The notes below the pieces were generated by a model. That model saw only the letters and a program-made list of their open reading frames with translations, did no database searches and was not told the DNA's origin. A DNA stretch of 64,000 bases from an uncultured Clostridia bacterium (GTDB lineage Bacteria; Bacillota; Clostridia; Oscillospirales; Ruminococcaceae), in assembly GCA_947625735.1 (NCBI GenBank), contig CANQPL010000010.1, forward strand, positions 1-64,000, read 5' to 3'. Position numbers and translations under genes: made by a program. How positions within the stretch are numbered: the stretch's first letter is position 1; each line of letters starts with the position of its first letter. Shown in pieces: positions 42,569 to 52,064 of this stretch.

Positions 42569-44476
42569 TTATCTTACTTCGTCTTCAAGTGCGCATCTGA
42601 TAGATGCTTCATTCTCGCACCATGCAAGGCATACGCCGTCAGGGTCATACTCCTTGACCTCAGCGGTCATAGTGTCAATTATCTGATTGAACTCATCATC
42701 GGATTTTGCATAGATAGCCTTCCATGAGTTGTTGACGATAGACTGCTTTACCTGCTCCCATACGATCTTCAGCTCTGCATCTCTGTCAGACTCTGCATAA
42801 GATGTGGCAAGGGATACCTTGTGAGGAAGTGCATCAAGATATTCCTGTGCATTGTATGCGCCGCCTGCAAAATCTCTCCAATCCTGAAGAATATCATACT
42901 GAGCGTCTACACGTCTGCTTACCCAGTTATCCGCATTGTATGTTTCGCCGTTGGAATCAGGGTTGGAAGCGTCCTTTGACCATGTGGTGTTGTTTGCCTG
43001 GAATGTGCCGTCATTGAAGTTTCCGCCGCCCCACTCATCAGGCATAATGGTGCTCTTTCTGTCAGCCTTTGCAGCTTCGCCCAGCTCGGTCAGATGGCTG
43101 TAGCCCTCATCATCATAGTACCAGCAAAGATCCTTGGGTCCCCAGTTGTATGTCATGTAGCCCTCGGGAGTTGTCAGATAGTTGATGATAGCCATGCAAA
43201 GCTCGGGGTATTCGGAATTTGCGCCGATCGTCCAGATTCTGTTGCCGCCCAGTACGTTCATGCCGTAGCAGAGAGGTGTAGCGTCCTTGGGAATTGCGGG
43301 ATACATTGCAATGCCCGCTTCAAGATGATCCTCACTGTTGAGGAGCTGAGAACCTGCATAGTCAAAGATAGAGAAGAAAGTTCCGCCTGCGGCTACCTTT
43401 TCGCTCATCTCATTATAGGTCTGTGTCATGGAGTTGGGGTCGATAAGTCCTGCCTGATAGCATCTGTTAAGGAACTGAAGCGCCTTGATATAAGGACCGT
43501 CCGGCTCGGTAGCGTCATGGTATTCGCCTGTTTCAACATCATAAAGACCGAATCCCATTTCATCATAGCCCCAGTAGCAGGTAGCAAATGCCTTTGCATA
43601 CATTACCATGTTGCCGTCCCAGTCAGGCCAGAGGGACATAGCATAGGTTTCGTTGCCGTTTTCATCGGTAGGATAGATCTCCTTCATTGCCACAAAGGTA
43701 TTGAAAAGATCATCAAGGTTATTAAGCTCGGGATATCCAAGCTGCTTGTAAAGATCCCAGCGCAGGTCCATTGTGTAGAAGAATGCCTCATGATCTGCTG
43801 TAGTGGTCGCAACGTTGTGACCAAAGCCGTAAACTACGTGTTCACCGCCTATAGACTCGTTAAAGTTTGCGTTGTTCTCCAGTGCATAGGGCATATTTTC
43901 CTTGATGTAAGGACCATATGTAGACAGAAGATCCTCATCGTTCCAGTCAAAGAGCATTCCGTTATTGGCTGCCTGCTGATACTGAGAGCCGTTTGAACCG
44001 AAAACAACGATGTCGCCCAGATTTCCTGACTCCATACGTGTATCAAACATACCCTCAGAATCGGGAATAATGGTCATTTCACAGTTGAATTTCCTTTTCA
44101 TGACCTCGGCAAACCAGCCTGTCAGCTTGCCCGAATAGTTTGCAAGCTGGCTGTAAACCGTAAGCTGTATAGGCTCATCAGTGCCGTAAAGCTCAGAGAA
44201 ATCCACATCTGCTTCTCTTGTAGTGTCAACAGAAGCTTCGGTGCTGTCCTCACTTCCGCCGTCTGCTGCTGCCTCAGTGGTATCGCCCTCTGCTGCTGCT
44301 TCGGTGGTGTCGCCCTCCGCTGCTGCCTCGGTGGTATCAGCAGAATCGCCCGCATCGGCAGGCGCTGCTGTTGTGGTGTCGCCGTCTGATGTGGTGGTTG
44401 TCGGTGTACCGCAGGCTGCAAGTGAACCTGCCATTGCAAGAGCCATAATGCCTGCAATTATTCTTTTGGTTTTCAT
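42569..44476 (-). CDS. Extracellular solute-binding lipoprotein (LplA-like)
   Basis: A 635-aa surface lipoprotein that binds an oligosaccharide for ABC import. Lipobox LAACG (Cys about 22), then a Thr/Ala/Glu-rich spacer with the direct repeat TTEAAAEGD. The mature part is a type 1 binding fold (TVYSQLANYSGKLTGWFAEV ... NNGMLFDWND ... GGNRIWTIGAN), close to LplA/YtcQ. It leads the operon with two permeases and no ATPase gene, as is usual for LplABC systems that share a housekeeping MsmK-type ATPase. Confidence 0.9.
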   Translation of the reverse strand: MKTKRIIAGIMALAMAGSLAACGTPTTTTSDGDTTTAAPADAGDSADTTEAAAEGDTTEAAAEGDTTEAAADGGSEDSTEASVDTTREADVDFSELYGTDEPIQLTVYSQLANYSGKLTGWFAEVMKRKFNCEMTIIPDSEGMFDTRMESGNLGDIVVFGSNGSQYQQAANNGMLFDWNDEDLLSTYGPYIKENMPYALENNANFNESIGGEHVVYGFGHNVATTTADHEAFFYTMDLRWDLYKQLGYPELNNLDDLFNTFVAMKEIYPTDENGNETYAMSLWPDWDGNMVMYAKAFATCYWGYDEMGFGLYDVETGEYHDATEPDGPYIKALQFLNRCYQAGLIDPNSMTQTYNEMSEKVAAGGTFFSIFDYAGSQLLNSEDHLEAGIAMYPAIPKDATPLCYGMNVLGGNRIWTIGANSEYPELCMAIINYLTTPEGYMTYNWGPKDLCWYYDDEGYSHLTELGEAAKADRKSTIMPDEWGGGNFNDGTFQANNTTWSKDASNPDSNGETYNADNWVSRRVDAQYDILQDWRDFAGGAYNAQEYLDALPHKVSLATSYAESDRDAELKIVWEQVKQSIVNNSWKAIYAKSDDEFNQIIDTMTAEVKEYDPDGVCLAWCENEASIRCALEDEVR

Positions 44477-44517
44477 AAATTTCCTCCTAAGATAAAATTT
44501 CTGCCGTTCACAATGAA

Positions 44518-45468
44518 TTATCCCTTTACAGCTCCCAGCATAAGTCCCTTTTCAAAATACCTCTGCATGAAAGGATATACACACAGGATAGGAATAATGG
44601 TAACCATGGAAATAGTATACTGAATGATCTTCGTATTAAGTGATGTGGCAAGGTTGCCTACATCTGTCGTACTGCTGCTCATGATCGCACCTAAGTTTGA
44701 GCTTGAGTTCAGATAGATGTAAAGTCTGTGCTGGAGAGTGTAAAGCTCAGGGGAGTTTGCATTGAGGATAAGTGAATCCTGGAAGGAGTTCCACTGTCCC
44801 ACTGCTCCGAAAATGGCAATGGTGGCAAGTATAGGCTTACTGAGGGGCCATATTATCTTGCGGTATATGGTCCAGTAGCTTGCGCCGTCCATAAATGCGC
44901 TTTCCTCTATCTCAGCGGGGATAGACTCCACATAGGTCTTTACCAGAATGATGTTGTAAGGCGAAACGATGCCCGGAATAATGTATGCCGCAAAGGTATT
45001 TGTAAGTCCCAGCATGGACATATTAAGGTACCACGGTATCAGTCCTGCATTAAAATACATGGTGATAACAAGAAAACGATACCAGAACTGTCTGTGCCAC
45101 ATCTCACGCTTGGTAACAAGATAACCCGCCAGAGAGGATACTACTACCATAAGCGCAGTACCCAGAAATGTTCTGAGAAATGTGATGAGAACCGAATTCC
45201 ACAGATCGTTTACCGCGCCCATCTGCTTGTAGTTTGACAGGGTAAGCCCTTTCGGAATAAGGGTGATCGCTCCTCTTGTTACAAGTGTAGGGTCGGAAAT
45301 GGTGTTGATGAATATGTAGTAAAAGGGGAAAATACAGGTAAATGTAAATATAAAGAAGAACGCATAGTTTATGATGTTGAAAATAATGTCCCCTGTGGTG
45401 AGCTTGATATGCGACTTGTTCTCGCCGCCCTCTGTTTCGTGCTTTTTCTTTAAAGTGATCTCTGCCAT
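44518..45468 (-). CDS. Sugar ABC transporter permease (LplC/YtcP-like)
   Basis: A 316-aa permease with six predicted membrane helices. The family signature in the cytoplasmic EAA loop is ESAFMDGASYWTIYRKIIWPLSKPIL. The end (YPFMQRYFEKGLMLGAVKG) is characteristic of the YtcP/LplC group. It follows the other permease by 12 bases and pairs with it to form the channel. Confidence 0.92.
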   Translation of the reverse strand: MAEITLKKKHETEGGENKSHIKLTTGDIIFNIINYAFFFIFTFTCIFPFYYIFINTISDPTLVTRGAITLIPKGLTLSNYKQMGAVNDLWNSVLITFLRTFLGTALMVVVSSLAGYLVTKREMWHRQFWYRFLVITMYFNAGLIPWYLNMSMLGLTNTFAAYIIPGIVSPYNIILVKTYVESIPAEIEESAFMDGASYWTIYRKIIWPLSKPILATIAIFGAVGQWNSFQDSLILNANSPELYTLQHRLYIYLNSSSNLGAIMSSSTTDVGNLATSLNTKIIQYTISMVTIIPILCVYPFMQRYFEKGLMLGAVKG

Positions 45469-45480
45469 ATTCTCCCCTCC

Positions 45481-47001
45481 TTATACGATGCTTTCGCCGC
45501 GTATTGCCTTGGATACGCTGTTCGCCACAAACAGCAGGATAACGCTGACAACCGACTTTACCATGCCTATAACGGTAGAAAGCGGGATAAGTCCGCTGTT
45601 GATACCAAGGTTATAAACGTAAAGGTCAAGCACCTGCAAGCTCTCTCTGTTCATGGAGTTGGAGAATACCATGTACTGCTCCATGCCGTTTGAAAGGATA
45701 TTCGCAATTGACATAAGCAGAAGCACGCAATAGGTGGGAATAAGCTCGGGTACGGTGATGTACCACATTTTGGCAAATCTGCCTGCGCCGTCTACTGTTG
45801 CCGCCTCATAAAGCCCCTGATCTATGCCTGAGATAGCTGCCACATAGATAATGGCACTCCAGCCCACGCCCTTCCAAAGACCCCATGCAAGCATTTTCAG
45901 CCACATATGGTCGGCGCTCATAAGGTAGTTGGTGCTGTGTCCTGCTCCGTAAAGGCTGTTGAGCATGGTGTTGATAAATCCGTCAGTGGAGAAGATCGCA
46001 AGTGCAATGGCATATACCAGCACCCAGCTTATAAAGTTCGGAATGGTGGTAAAGGTCTGCACAAATCTTCTGAACCTCATGTTCTTTATCTCGGAAAGGA
46101 AAATTGCAAACGCCATAGGTATCCAGCTTGTGATGATACCCAGACCGCTCATGGCAAGGGTATTTTTGAGGACTGTAACGATATCACGCTTTGTAGCAGA
46201 GTTCTGCAAAAGCTGTGTGAACCATTTGAAGCCCACATAATTTTCCGAGGAAAGCACATCGCCCGCCTTGTAATCGTAAAATGCATATCTCCAGCCGTAA
46301 AGAGGGAGATAGCTGAACACAAACGCCAGCGCAATAATGGGGAGCATCATCAGGAAAAGCTGAAACTTAGGCTCCATGTCAAATCTGTCGCTTTTTTCGG
46401 GTGCGGGAATAAGGAAAAAGATGCCCACAGCGCATACTATGTAAATAATTGCAAGGACAAGATACAGAGTGTTGATGCCTACAGGATAAAGAGGCTCAAC
46501 ATTTTTCATTCTGTTTGAAGCCGTTGCTTCATTCACAATTGCGACATATATCTGCCTGAGCCAAAAGTATGCACCAAGCTCCATAAGACCCGATATGAGT
46601 GTAACCACAAGACCTGCCTTTTTCATCTTTCTGTTTCCGAGAGACATACAGCCCCCCGCCGCTGCTACAACAACAGCCAGAATGATAAGTGCGGCGCAAA
46701 GGTTCAGAGCATGGAACGTACCCTCTGTGACCCAGCCCTGTCTGAACGCACGTCCGAAGTTTGAAACAATAGATTGGTAGGATACACCGCAGGAAAACAG
46801 GGAAAGATTACGGTTTATCATTCCGCTGAGCCGTGCGGGGTTAAAATAAGGGAAGAAAAGCATTACGACATTTGCCACCACAGCAGCACGAAGCAGCCAG
46901 TAGATCTTGTCTGCTATGCGTTCTGACGGCGTTTTTTCGGCTTCTTTTCTTCTGACCACGGGACTGCCCATAAGCAGATCCGCTGTACTGTTTTTTGCCA
47001 T
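45481..47001 (-). CDS. Sugar ABC transporter permease (LplB-like) with an extra N-terminal membrane domain
   Basis: A 506-aa permease. Residues about 215-506 are the LplB-type part (FSYLPLYGWRYAFYDYKAGD; the EAA loop YEAATVDGAGRFAKMWYITVPEL). About 205 residues precede it and hold roughly four further membrane helices (ALNLCAALIILAVVVAAAGG; GLVVTLISGLMELGAYFWL; TLYLVLAIIYIVCAVGIFFL). Ordinary members are about 300 aa. Extra N-terminal helices occur in some binding-protein-dependent permeases. It is the first gene of this operon. Confidence 0.9.
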   Translation of the reverse strand: MAKNSTADLLMGSPVVRRKEAEKTPSERIADKIYWLLRAAVVANVVMLFFPYFNPARLSGMINRNLSLFSCGVSYQSIVSNFGRAFRQGWVTEGTFHALNLCAALIILAVVVAAAGGCMSLGNRKMKKAGLVVTLISGLMELGAYFWLRQIYVAIVNEATASNRMKNVEPLYPVGINTLYLVLAIIYIVCAVGIFFLIPAPEKSDRFDMEPKFQLFLMMLPIIALAFVFSYLPLYGWRYAFYDYKAGDVLSSENYVGFKWFTQLLQNSATKRDIVTVLKNTLAMSGLGIITSWIPMAFAIFLSEIKNMRFRRFVQTFTTIPNFISWVLVYAIALAIFSTDGFINTMLNSLYGAGHSTNYLMSADHMWLKMLAWGLWKGVGWSAIIYVAAISGIDQGLYEAATVDGAGRFAKMWYITVPELIPTYCVLLLMSIANILSNGMEQYMVFSNSMNRESLQVLDLYVYNLGINSGLIPLSTVIGMVKSVVSVILLFVANSVSKAIRGESIV

Positions 47002-47059
47002 AGGCTTATCAACTCTTTTCTGAGCCGCCCGAAGTAAACGAACAGCGTTTTTTACATAT

Positions 47060-47082
47060 CCCGCATAATATCCCCATGCGGG
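47060..47082. promoter_or_regulatory. Inverted repeat upstream of the transporter operon
   Basis: CCCGCAT-N9-ATGCGGG lies about 60 bases before the permease start. Size and place suit an operator, though a leader hairpin is possible. I could not link it to a regulator. Confidence 0.45.
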
Positions 47083-47112
47083 AAAAACAATTTAACGGAT
47101 CGGCGATAAATT

Positions 47113-47147
47113 AAAAATACAGACTGCCGCCGCCGGAAGCGGCAGTC
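47113..47147 (-). terminator. Intrinsic terminator of the surface-protein gene
   Basis: Read leftward: GACTGCCGC, 8-base loop, GCGGCAGTC (47147-47122), then TGTATTTTT. A perfect 9-bp stem. Confidence 0.85.
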
Positions 47148-47222
47148 GGCAGTCTTTCAAAACGGCAGGCATCCGATCCAAACGCCGTTTATTTCAGATC
47201 GCTTGTCAGTCAGAAATACAGA

Positions 47223-48008
47223 TTACTTTCTGCGGGAAACAAATGCTGCTGCGCCTGCAACTGCCATTACTGCTGCAATTGCGGAAACTGCGGCATTGCC
47301 TGTGGTAGCAGACTGTGTTTCGCTGTCAGCTGCGGGAGCGGGCTCCACAGGAGCTTCCTCGGCAGCTGCCTCCTCAACAGTTGCTTCTGCGGGAGCTGCC
47401 TCCTCTGCGGGAGCTGCTTCCTCTGCTGCTGCGCCTGCATCGCCCAGACCGGAAACTGTAAACTGGATCTCGATAGAATCAGTAGGCATTGTGTAGCCGA
47501 ACAGATCCTGAATATCGGAGTTCCAGATGTTGATGCACATGAGATTGTAGTACTCAGGCTCATCAGGGCTCAGATATGCCTCGTCAAAAGTGTACTTGGT
47601 GTTGCCGTCAATGATAACCTTTACATCAGAGAAGGTTGCATTTGCGGTAAGAGGAATATCGGTGGAAACGAACAGAAGGTTCATGGACTCGTCCTCGCCG
47701 AAATCAAAATCGGTTACCTTTACGCTGTATGTGCCGTCGCCTGTGATAACTGCGTCGGTAAATACGCCGCCCTTGTTAAGAGGAGTATTGCCGTCCCAGC
47801 CTGTGATCTGGTCAAAGAATACGGTGCCGTCGTCGCCTGTAACGCCCTTGCCGTATGTAGCATCGTTCCATGCATTTCTGAAGCTGTAGCTTGCGGACTG
47901 AACGCCGATATAAGCATTGTAATCATCAGCAAATGCAGTAACTGCGGTAAGGCTCATAGCTGCCATTGCAGAAACGGCTGCTACCGTAAAAATTCTTGAC
48001 TTTTTCAT
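47223..48008 (-). CDS. Secreted surface protein with a C-terminal membrane-anchor-like tail
   Basis: A 261-aa exported protein of unknown role. The signal peptide ends near TAVTAFADD (cut about residue 27). A domain of about 160 residues follows, rich in Asp, Thr and Tyr (for example DGTVFFDQITGWDGN), then an Ala/Glu/Pro-rich spacer (EEAAPAEEAAPAEA). The end is a sorting-like tail: a short Thr-Gly-Asn motif (ATTGN), a hydrophobic helix (AAVSAIAAVMAVAGAAAF) and RRK. It lacks a classical LPxTG; similar tails are common in gut Clostridia. It has its own promoter and terminator, so it is a single unit. Confidence 0.72.
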   Translation of the reverse strand: MKKSRIFTVAAVSAMAAMSLTAVTAFADDYNAYIGVQSASYSFRNAWNDATYGKGVTGDDGTVFFDQITGWDGNTPLNKGGVFTDAVITGDGTYSVKVTDFDFGEDESMNLLFVSTDIPLTANATFSDVKVIIDGNTKYTFDEAYLSPDEPEYYNLMCINIWNSDIQDLFGYTMPTDSIEIQFTVSGLGDAGAAAEEAAPAEEAAPAEATVEEAAAEEAPVEPAPAADSETQSATTGNAAVSAIAAVMAVAGAAAFVSRRK

Positions 48009-48074
48009 GATTTATCTCTCCTTAAAAAAATATTTTACTGCGGTGTCCGCAGCACAAGTTTTATACTTAATATA

Positions 48075-48103
48075 ATTTTAATATAAAATCGCTCTTATGT
48101 CAA
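48075..48103 (-). promoter_or_regulatory. Leftward promoter of the surface-protein gene
   Basis: Read leftward: TTGACA (48103-48098), 17-base spacer, TAAAAT (48080-48075). A CTGCGG/CCGCAG hairpin with a 3-base loop lies in the leader (48038-48052). Confidence 0.82.
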
Positions 48104-48234
48104 TTATTATTTTTACCAAATATATTACTCTCCATATGTAATTTTACACAAAAAAATACTAAAAATAAAATCAAAATATACAGAATTTACCTGTATATTT
48201 TGATTTTTTGTGAGATGTAAACGGTTACAGACTG

Positions 48235-49479
48235 TTAATCATCAAGGCAGGAATCAAGTCCCTCGATAATACTTTTCTTATCCATATCCTTGCCTATGAA
48301 CACAAGCTTTATCTCTCTGTCGCCGTATTTTTCGTCCCAGTCTGCGGCAATGTCGGGATACTGCTTTAAAAGCCTTTTCCTCTCGCTTTCGGGAGCGCAG
48401 GCAAACCACTTTCCGGAGGCTGTGGCTGTCACCTGAATGCCCGCCTGCTCAAATACAAAGGCAGTTTCCGTATCATCAGAGAACCACAGCATACCCTTGC
48501 AGCGGATAACGGCTCTCGGCCACTCCCCTGCCCAGTCTGCAAAACGGCTTCTGTTAAAGGGTCTGCGGCGGTAGTATACAAACGTACCTATACCATACTC
48601 CTCCGCTTCGCCGTGGTCATGATCGTGGTCGTGGTGGTGGTGATGTGCATGATCATGCTGATCATGATGCTCTTCATGTTCATGATCCTCGTCATGTTCA
48701 TGATGTTCATGCTCGTCATGGTCGTCATCATCATCGTCATCATCATGAACTCCCGATTCATAGGCAGCCGCCCAGCCCGCAGATGTTACCACCTGTTCAA
48801 AATCATAGCAGTGAGTATCCAGTATATCCGCAACAGGGAGTTTGCCGTAGGAGGCTTCGATTATCCTTGCCTTTGGCTGGAGGGTGCGGATCATCGCCTT
48901 TACCTCGTCTAACTGTCCCTGCTCAACCTTATCGGTCTTATTAAGGACAATAGTTGAACAGAATTCTATCTGCTGGATAAGAAGATTTTCTATATCCTCC
49001 TCGTCAATATCCCCCCTGAGAAGTGAATCGCCGCAGCCGAATTCTGTAGCCATTCTGAGTGCGTCTACAACTGTAACAATGTTGTCAAGACGGCATATGG
49101 GCTTTGTTCTGCCGTCCCTGCCCTCCAGAACTGCGATAGACTGCGCAATAGGCAGAGGCTCGCAGATACCGCTTGCCTCAATGAGGATATAGTCAAATTT
49201 TCCCGTCTTTATAAGGTCTGTGATCTGATTCATAAGATCCACCTTTAAGGTGCAGCAGATACAGCCGTTGGAAAGAGGTACAAGATTGTCGTCCTCCAGC
49301 GTAACTGCGCCGCCTCTGCTTATAAGATCGGCATCAATATTCACCTCGCCTATATCGTTTACGATAACAGCGACCTTGTAGCCCTCCTGATTGCTGAGGA
49401 CATGATTGATAAGGGTTGTTTTTCCCGCTCCCAGATAGCCTGTGAGCAGTGTGATGGGGATAAGCCTTTTCTGCGGCAT
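48235..49479 (-). CDS. CobW/G3E-family GTPase with a His/Asp/Glu-rich metal-binding segment
   Basis: A 414-aa P-loop GTPase of the COG0523 group, which delivers metals, often zinc or cobalt, to enzymes. N-terminal Walker A LLTGYLGAGKTTLINHV; the metal-handling NGCICCTLK; ILIEASGICEPLPIAQSI. Before the C-terminal CobW domain there is a run of about 50 residues of Asp, His and Glu. The ATG at 49479 has AAAGGA nine bases upstream; an in-frame ATG at 49497 overlaps the rnr stop (TAATG) without a site. It follows rnr directly. Confidence 0.9.
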   Translation of the reverse strand: MPQKRLIPITLLTGYLGAGKTTLINHVLSNQEGYKVAVIVNDIGEVNIDADLISRGGAVTLEDDNLVPLSNGCICCTLKVDLMNQITDLIKTGKFDYILIEASGICEPLPIAQSIAVLEGRDGRTKPICRLDNIVTVVDALRMATEFGCGDSLLRGDIDEEDIENLLIQQIEFCSTIVLNKTDKVEQGQLDEVKAMIRTLQPKARIIEASYGKLPVADILDTHCYDFEQVVTSAGWAAAYESGVHDDDDDDDDHDEHEHHEHDEDHEHEEHHDQHDHAHHHHHDHDHDHGEAEEYGIGTFVYYRRRPFNRSRFADWAGEWPRAVIRCKGMLWFSDDTETAFVFEQAGIQVTATASGKWFACAPESERKRLLKQYPDIAADWDEKYGDREIKLVFIGKDMDKKSIIEGLDSCLDD

Positions 49480-49496
49480 AATGCATTTTCCTTTCA

Positions 49497-51614
49497 TTAA
49501 AAATTAATACTTATTTCAAAATCCACATTTCCTGCGGAAATATCCGTCCTTACACATTTTACTCTGACACGCTGTCCTACAGAGTATATGGACTTGCCGT
49601 CCCTTGTAAGAGAGAAATGCCCGTCATACTCATAAACACCGTCAGGGAGAGTTTCTGTCTTTATAAGCCCCTGAACCGTGTTGTCAAGCTCGGCATACAT
49701 TCCGTAATCGGTGACGGACACTATCATGGCATCAAACTCCTCCCCCAGATGAGAGGACATATATTCGGCAATATAGCAATCCTCGCATTCCCGCTCCGCA
49801 CGCATGGCGGCAAGCTCACATTCAGAGGAGGAAAGAGCCGCTTCATGTGCGAATTTACCGTACTTCTTGGCAAGAACGGCAGGCGGCGTCTTATTGTAGC
49901 ACAGGTCGGTGAGTATGCGGTGTATTGCAAGATCGGGATACCTTCTTATAGGAGAGGTAAAATGCGCATAATCCGTCAGCACAAGTCCGAAATGTCCCAG
50001 CGGTTCATCGGAATACTTAGCCTTTGCCATGGAACGCAGCACCATATTGTTGATAATGGGCGAAAGCTCTGTTTCCCTTGCGCTTTCAAGTATTTTTGCC
50101 AGATGAACAGGTTTTACATTCGTAAACTCGGGGTGAGGGATATTCAGCCTTTCGGTAACCTCTGTAAGCTCGGCTATCTTCTCGGGAGAGGGGTCCTCAT
50201 GGACACGGTAGACAAATGGTATCTGACGTTCTCTTGCAGTCCTTGCGGCGGCTTCGTTGGCTGTGAGCATAAACTCCTCAATTATACACTCTGCCTTGCC
50301 CCGTTCACGGCGGGAAACATTAACACAGATGTCATTTTCGTCCACAGTGAGCTTGCACTCGGAAGTTTCTATCTGCGGCGCTCCTCTTTTTAACTTTCTT
50401 GCTGTCAGTATGTCCGCCAGCTCCTCCATTAAGAATATGGTGTCAAAAAGCCCGTCATACTTTTCTTTCAGAGAATCGGAAGCCCTGTCCTTTTTTTCAA
50501 GTATCTCATTTACCTCGCTGTAAACGCCCTTGACACGTGAACGAATGACCGTCTTTGAAAATTTATATTTCACGCACTCCCCCTCGGGTGAAAGCTCCAT
50601 AAGGCAGGAAAATGCAAGCCTGTCCTCCTGCGGGTTCAGGGAGCATATTCCGTTGGAAAGCTCCTTTGGCAGCATGGGTATGACCTTGTCTGCATAGTAT
50701 ACAGACGTACCACGCAAAAAAGCGTCCCTGTCAAGCTCAGAGCCCTGCTTTACATAGTGGGAAACGTCTGCAATATGGACACCCAGCTTATAGCCGTTTT
50801 CCGTTTTTGAAAGAGAAACAGCATCGTCAATATCCTTAGTATCTGCGCCGTCAATGGTAAATATTATCTCATCACGAAGATCAAGACGGCTGAAAATATC
50901 CCTGTCGGTTATCTTCATATGTGCAATATGCCTTGCCTCATCAAGAACGGCAGCGGGAAATTCCGTTTCGATGCTGTTCATATACAGCACTGCCTGCGCA
51001 CTTGATGATGCACGCTCAGAACTGCCGAAAACAGCGCTTACCCTGCATCTGTGTTCTGCATGGCGTTCGCCCCTGTGGGTAATGACCGCCAGCACCTTAT
51101 CTCCCTCACGGGCATCTGACGGGTCGCTTACCTCAATATTATCCCTTGCGGCAGTGTCGGGACGGACAAAAAACCTCCCGCCCTCTTTTATAAGCGTTCC
51201 CGTAAATTCGGAAAAGCCCTCTTTTGCAACACACACCACCTCTCCCTCGGGAGAGTCGCCTCTTGACGGGATAAGACGGCATATGACCGTATCCCCCGGC
51301 ATTGCGCCCAGCAGGAACTTGCCCGGAATGAATATCTCCGCGCCGTCCTCCCGTCTGACAAAGCCGAAAGTTTTGTTTATCCTGCTGACTGCGGCGGTAA
51401 AAAGCCCGTGAGCGGAGCAAAGAATGATCCCCTGCTCCCCCTCTGCGATCTTTCCCTCAGATTTCAGCTTTCCAAGTGCTTTGCGAAATTCTGCAAGCGT
51501 CACCTTTCTGCCCTTTACCTTGCCAAACAGCGCCTTTTCGGAAACTGCCCTTTTACCCGCCTGTTCCATTACATTCATTATCCTTGCAGCACAGATCTGC
51601 AAATTATCTGCCAT
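49497..51614 (-). CDS. rnr: Ribonuclease R
   Basis: A 705-aa 3'-5' exoribonuclease. Winged-helix and cold-shock domains lead to the RNB catalytic domain (FTIDGADTKDIDDAVSLS, LGVHIADVSHYVKQGSELD, FSCLMELSPEGE, HFGLVLTDYAHFTSPIRRYPDLAIHR) and a C-terminal S1 domain (FDAMIVSVTDYGMYAELD). The four acidic metal ligands are present. Downstream of secG, from which it is separated by a terminator. Confidence 0.96.
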   Translation of the reverse strand: MADNLQICAARIMNVMEQAGKRAVSEKALFGKVKGRKVTLAEFRKALGKLKSEGKIAEGEQGIILCSAHGLFTAAVSRINKTFGFVRREDGAEIFIPGKFLLGAMPGDTVICRLIPSRGDSPEGEVVCVAKEGFSEFTGTLIKEGGRFFVRPDTAARDNIEVSDPSDAREGDKVLAVITHRGERHAEHRCRVSAVFGSSERASSSAQAVLYMNSIETEFPAAVLDEARHIAHMKITDRDIFSRLDLRDEIIFTIDGADTKDIDDAVSLSKTENGYKLGVHIADVSHYVKQGSELDRDAFLRGTSVYYADKVIPMLPKELSNGICSLNPQEDRLAFSCLMELSPEGECVKYKFSKTVIRSRVKGVYSEVNEILEKKDRASDSLKEKYDGLFDTIFLMEELADILTARKLKRGAPQIETSECKLTVDENDICVNVSRRERGKAECIIEEFMLTANEAAARTARERQIPFVYRVHEDPSPEKIAELTEVTERLNIPHPEFTNVKPVHLAKILESARETELSPIINNMVLRSMAKAKYSDEPLGHFGLVLTDYAHFTSPIRRYPDLAIHRILTDLCYNKTPPAVLAKKYGKFAHEAALSSSECELAAMRAERECEDCYIAEYMSSHLGEEFDAMIVSVTDYGMYAELDNTVQGLIKTETLPDGVYEYDGHFSLTRDGKSIYSVGQRVRVKCVRTDISAGNVDFEISINF

Positions 51615-51632
51615 ATATTCCTCCTGACTATG

Positions 51633-51663
51633 AAAAAAACGCTCCCGCTGTCATGCAGGAGCG
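51633..51663 (-). terminator. Intrinsic terminator between secG and rnr
   Basis: Read leftward: CGCTCC, 12-base loop, GGAGCG, then a T-run from A633-639. Partial read-through would supply rnr. Confidence 0.75.
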
Positions 51664-51682
51664 ACGCTTTAGCTTCTGAGCC

Positions 51683-51943
51683 TTAACCCTTTGCGGAAAT
51701 AACGGAAATAACATTTACCGCTATCGTCACAATAAAGAAAATAACGGCAACTATCTTTGTAAGCCTTTCAAGAGCCTTTTCTCTTGTATTCTGAGAATTT
51801 TTATTATAGAAGCTGTCGTTGTTGGAGCCTTGTATTGCGCTGGTCATGCCCTGCTGCTTCTGCGACTGCATAAGCGTGATCACAACTATAAATACGCTGC
51901 ATAATATCAGCAGAATACCGCTGACTATCTCAATAACTCCCAT
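51683..51943 (-). CDS. secG: SecG subunit of the protein translocase
   Basis: An 86-aa protein with two membrane helices (IEIVSGILLILCSVFIVVIT; IVAVIFFIVTIAVNVISVI) around LMQSQKQQGMTSAIQG, the SecG signature. It is part of SecYEG. The ATG at 51943 has GGAGG nine bases upstream; ten upstream codons in frame are excluded for lack of signal. It precedes rnr, the usual secG-rnr order in Firmicutes. Confidence 0.92.
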   Translation of the reverse strand: MGVIEIVSGILLILCSVFIVVITLMQSQKQQGMTSAIQGSNNDSFYNKNSQNTREKALERLTKIVAVIFFIVTIAVNVISVISAKG

Positions 51944-51992
51944 TTTACCTTTCCTCCGATAATTTAATACCATGTCTTAATTTAACAATGGT

Positions 51993-52021
51993 ATTATATC
52001 ACAAAACTGTACAGATTGCAA
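51993..52021 (-). promoter_or_regulatory. Leftward promoter of secG-rnr
   Basis: Read leftward: TTGCAA (52021-52016), 17-base spacer, TATAAT (51998-51993) with extended TGA. Confidence 0.82.
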
Positions 52022-52064
52022 GAGCTTTTTTACAACTTTATGCAATATGCACAAATTTATTTTA

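Noticed and set aside
43094-43996. 300-codon rightward open frame
   Set aside because: It is antisense to the sugar-binding lipoprotein, which has clear motifs and a lipobox.
48613-48944. Open frames rich in Met/Val or His read rightward
   Set aside because: They mirror the Asp/His/Glu run of the CobW-type gene and have no start signals.
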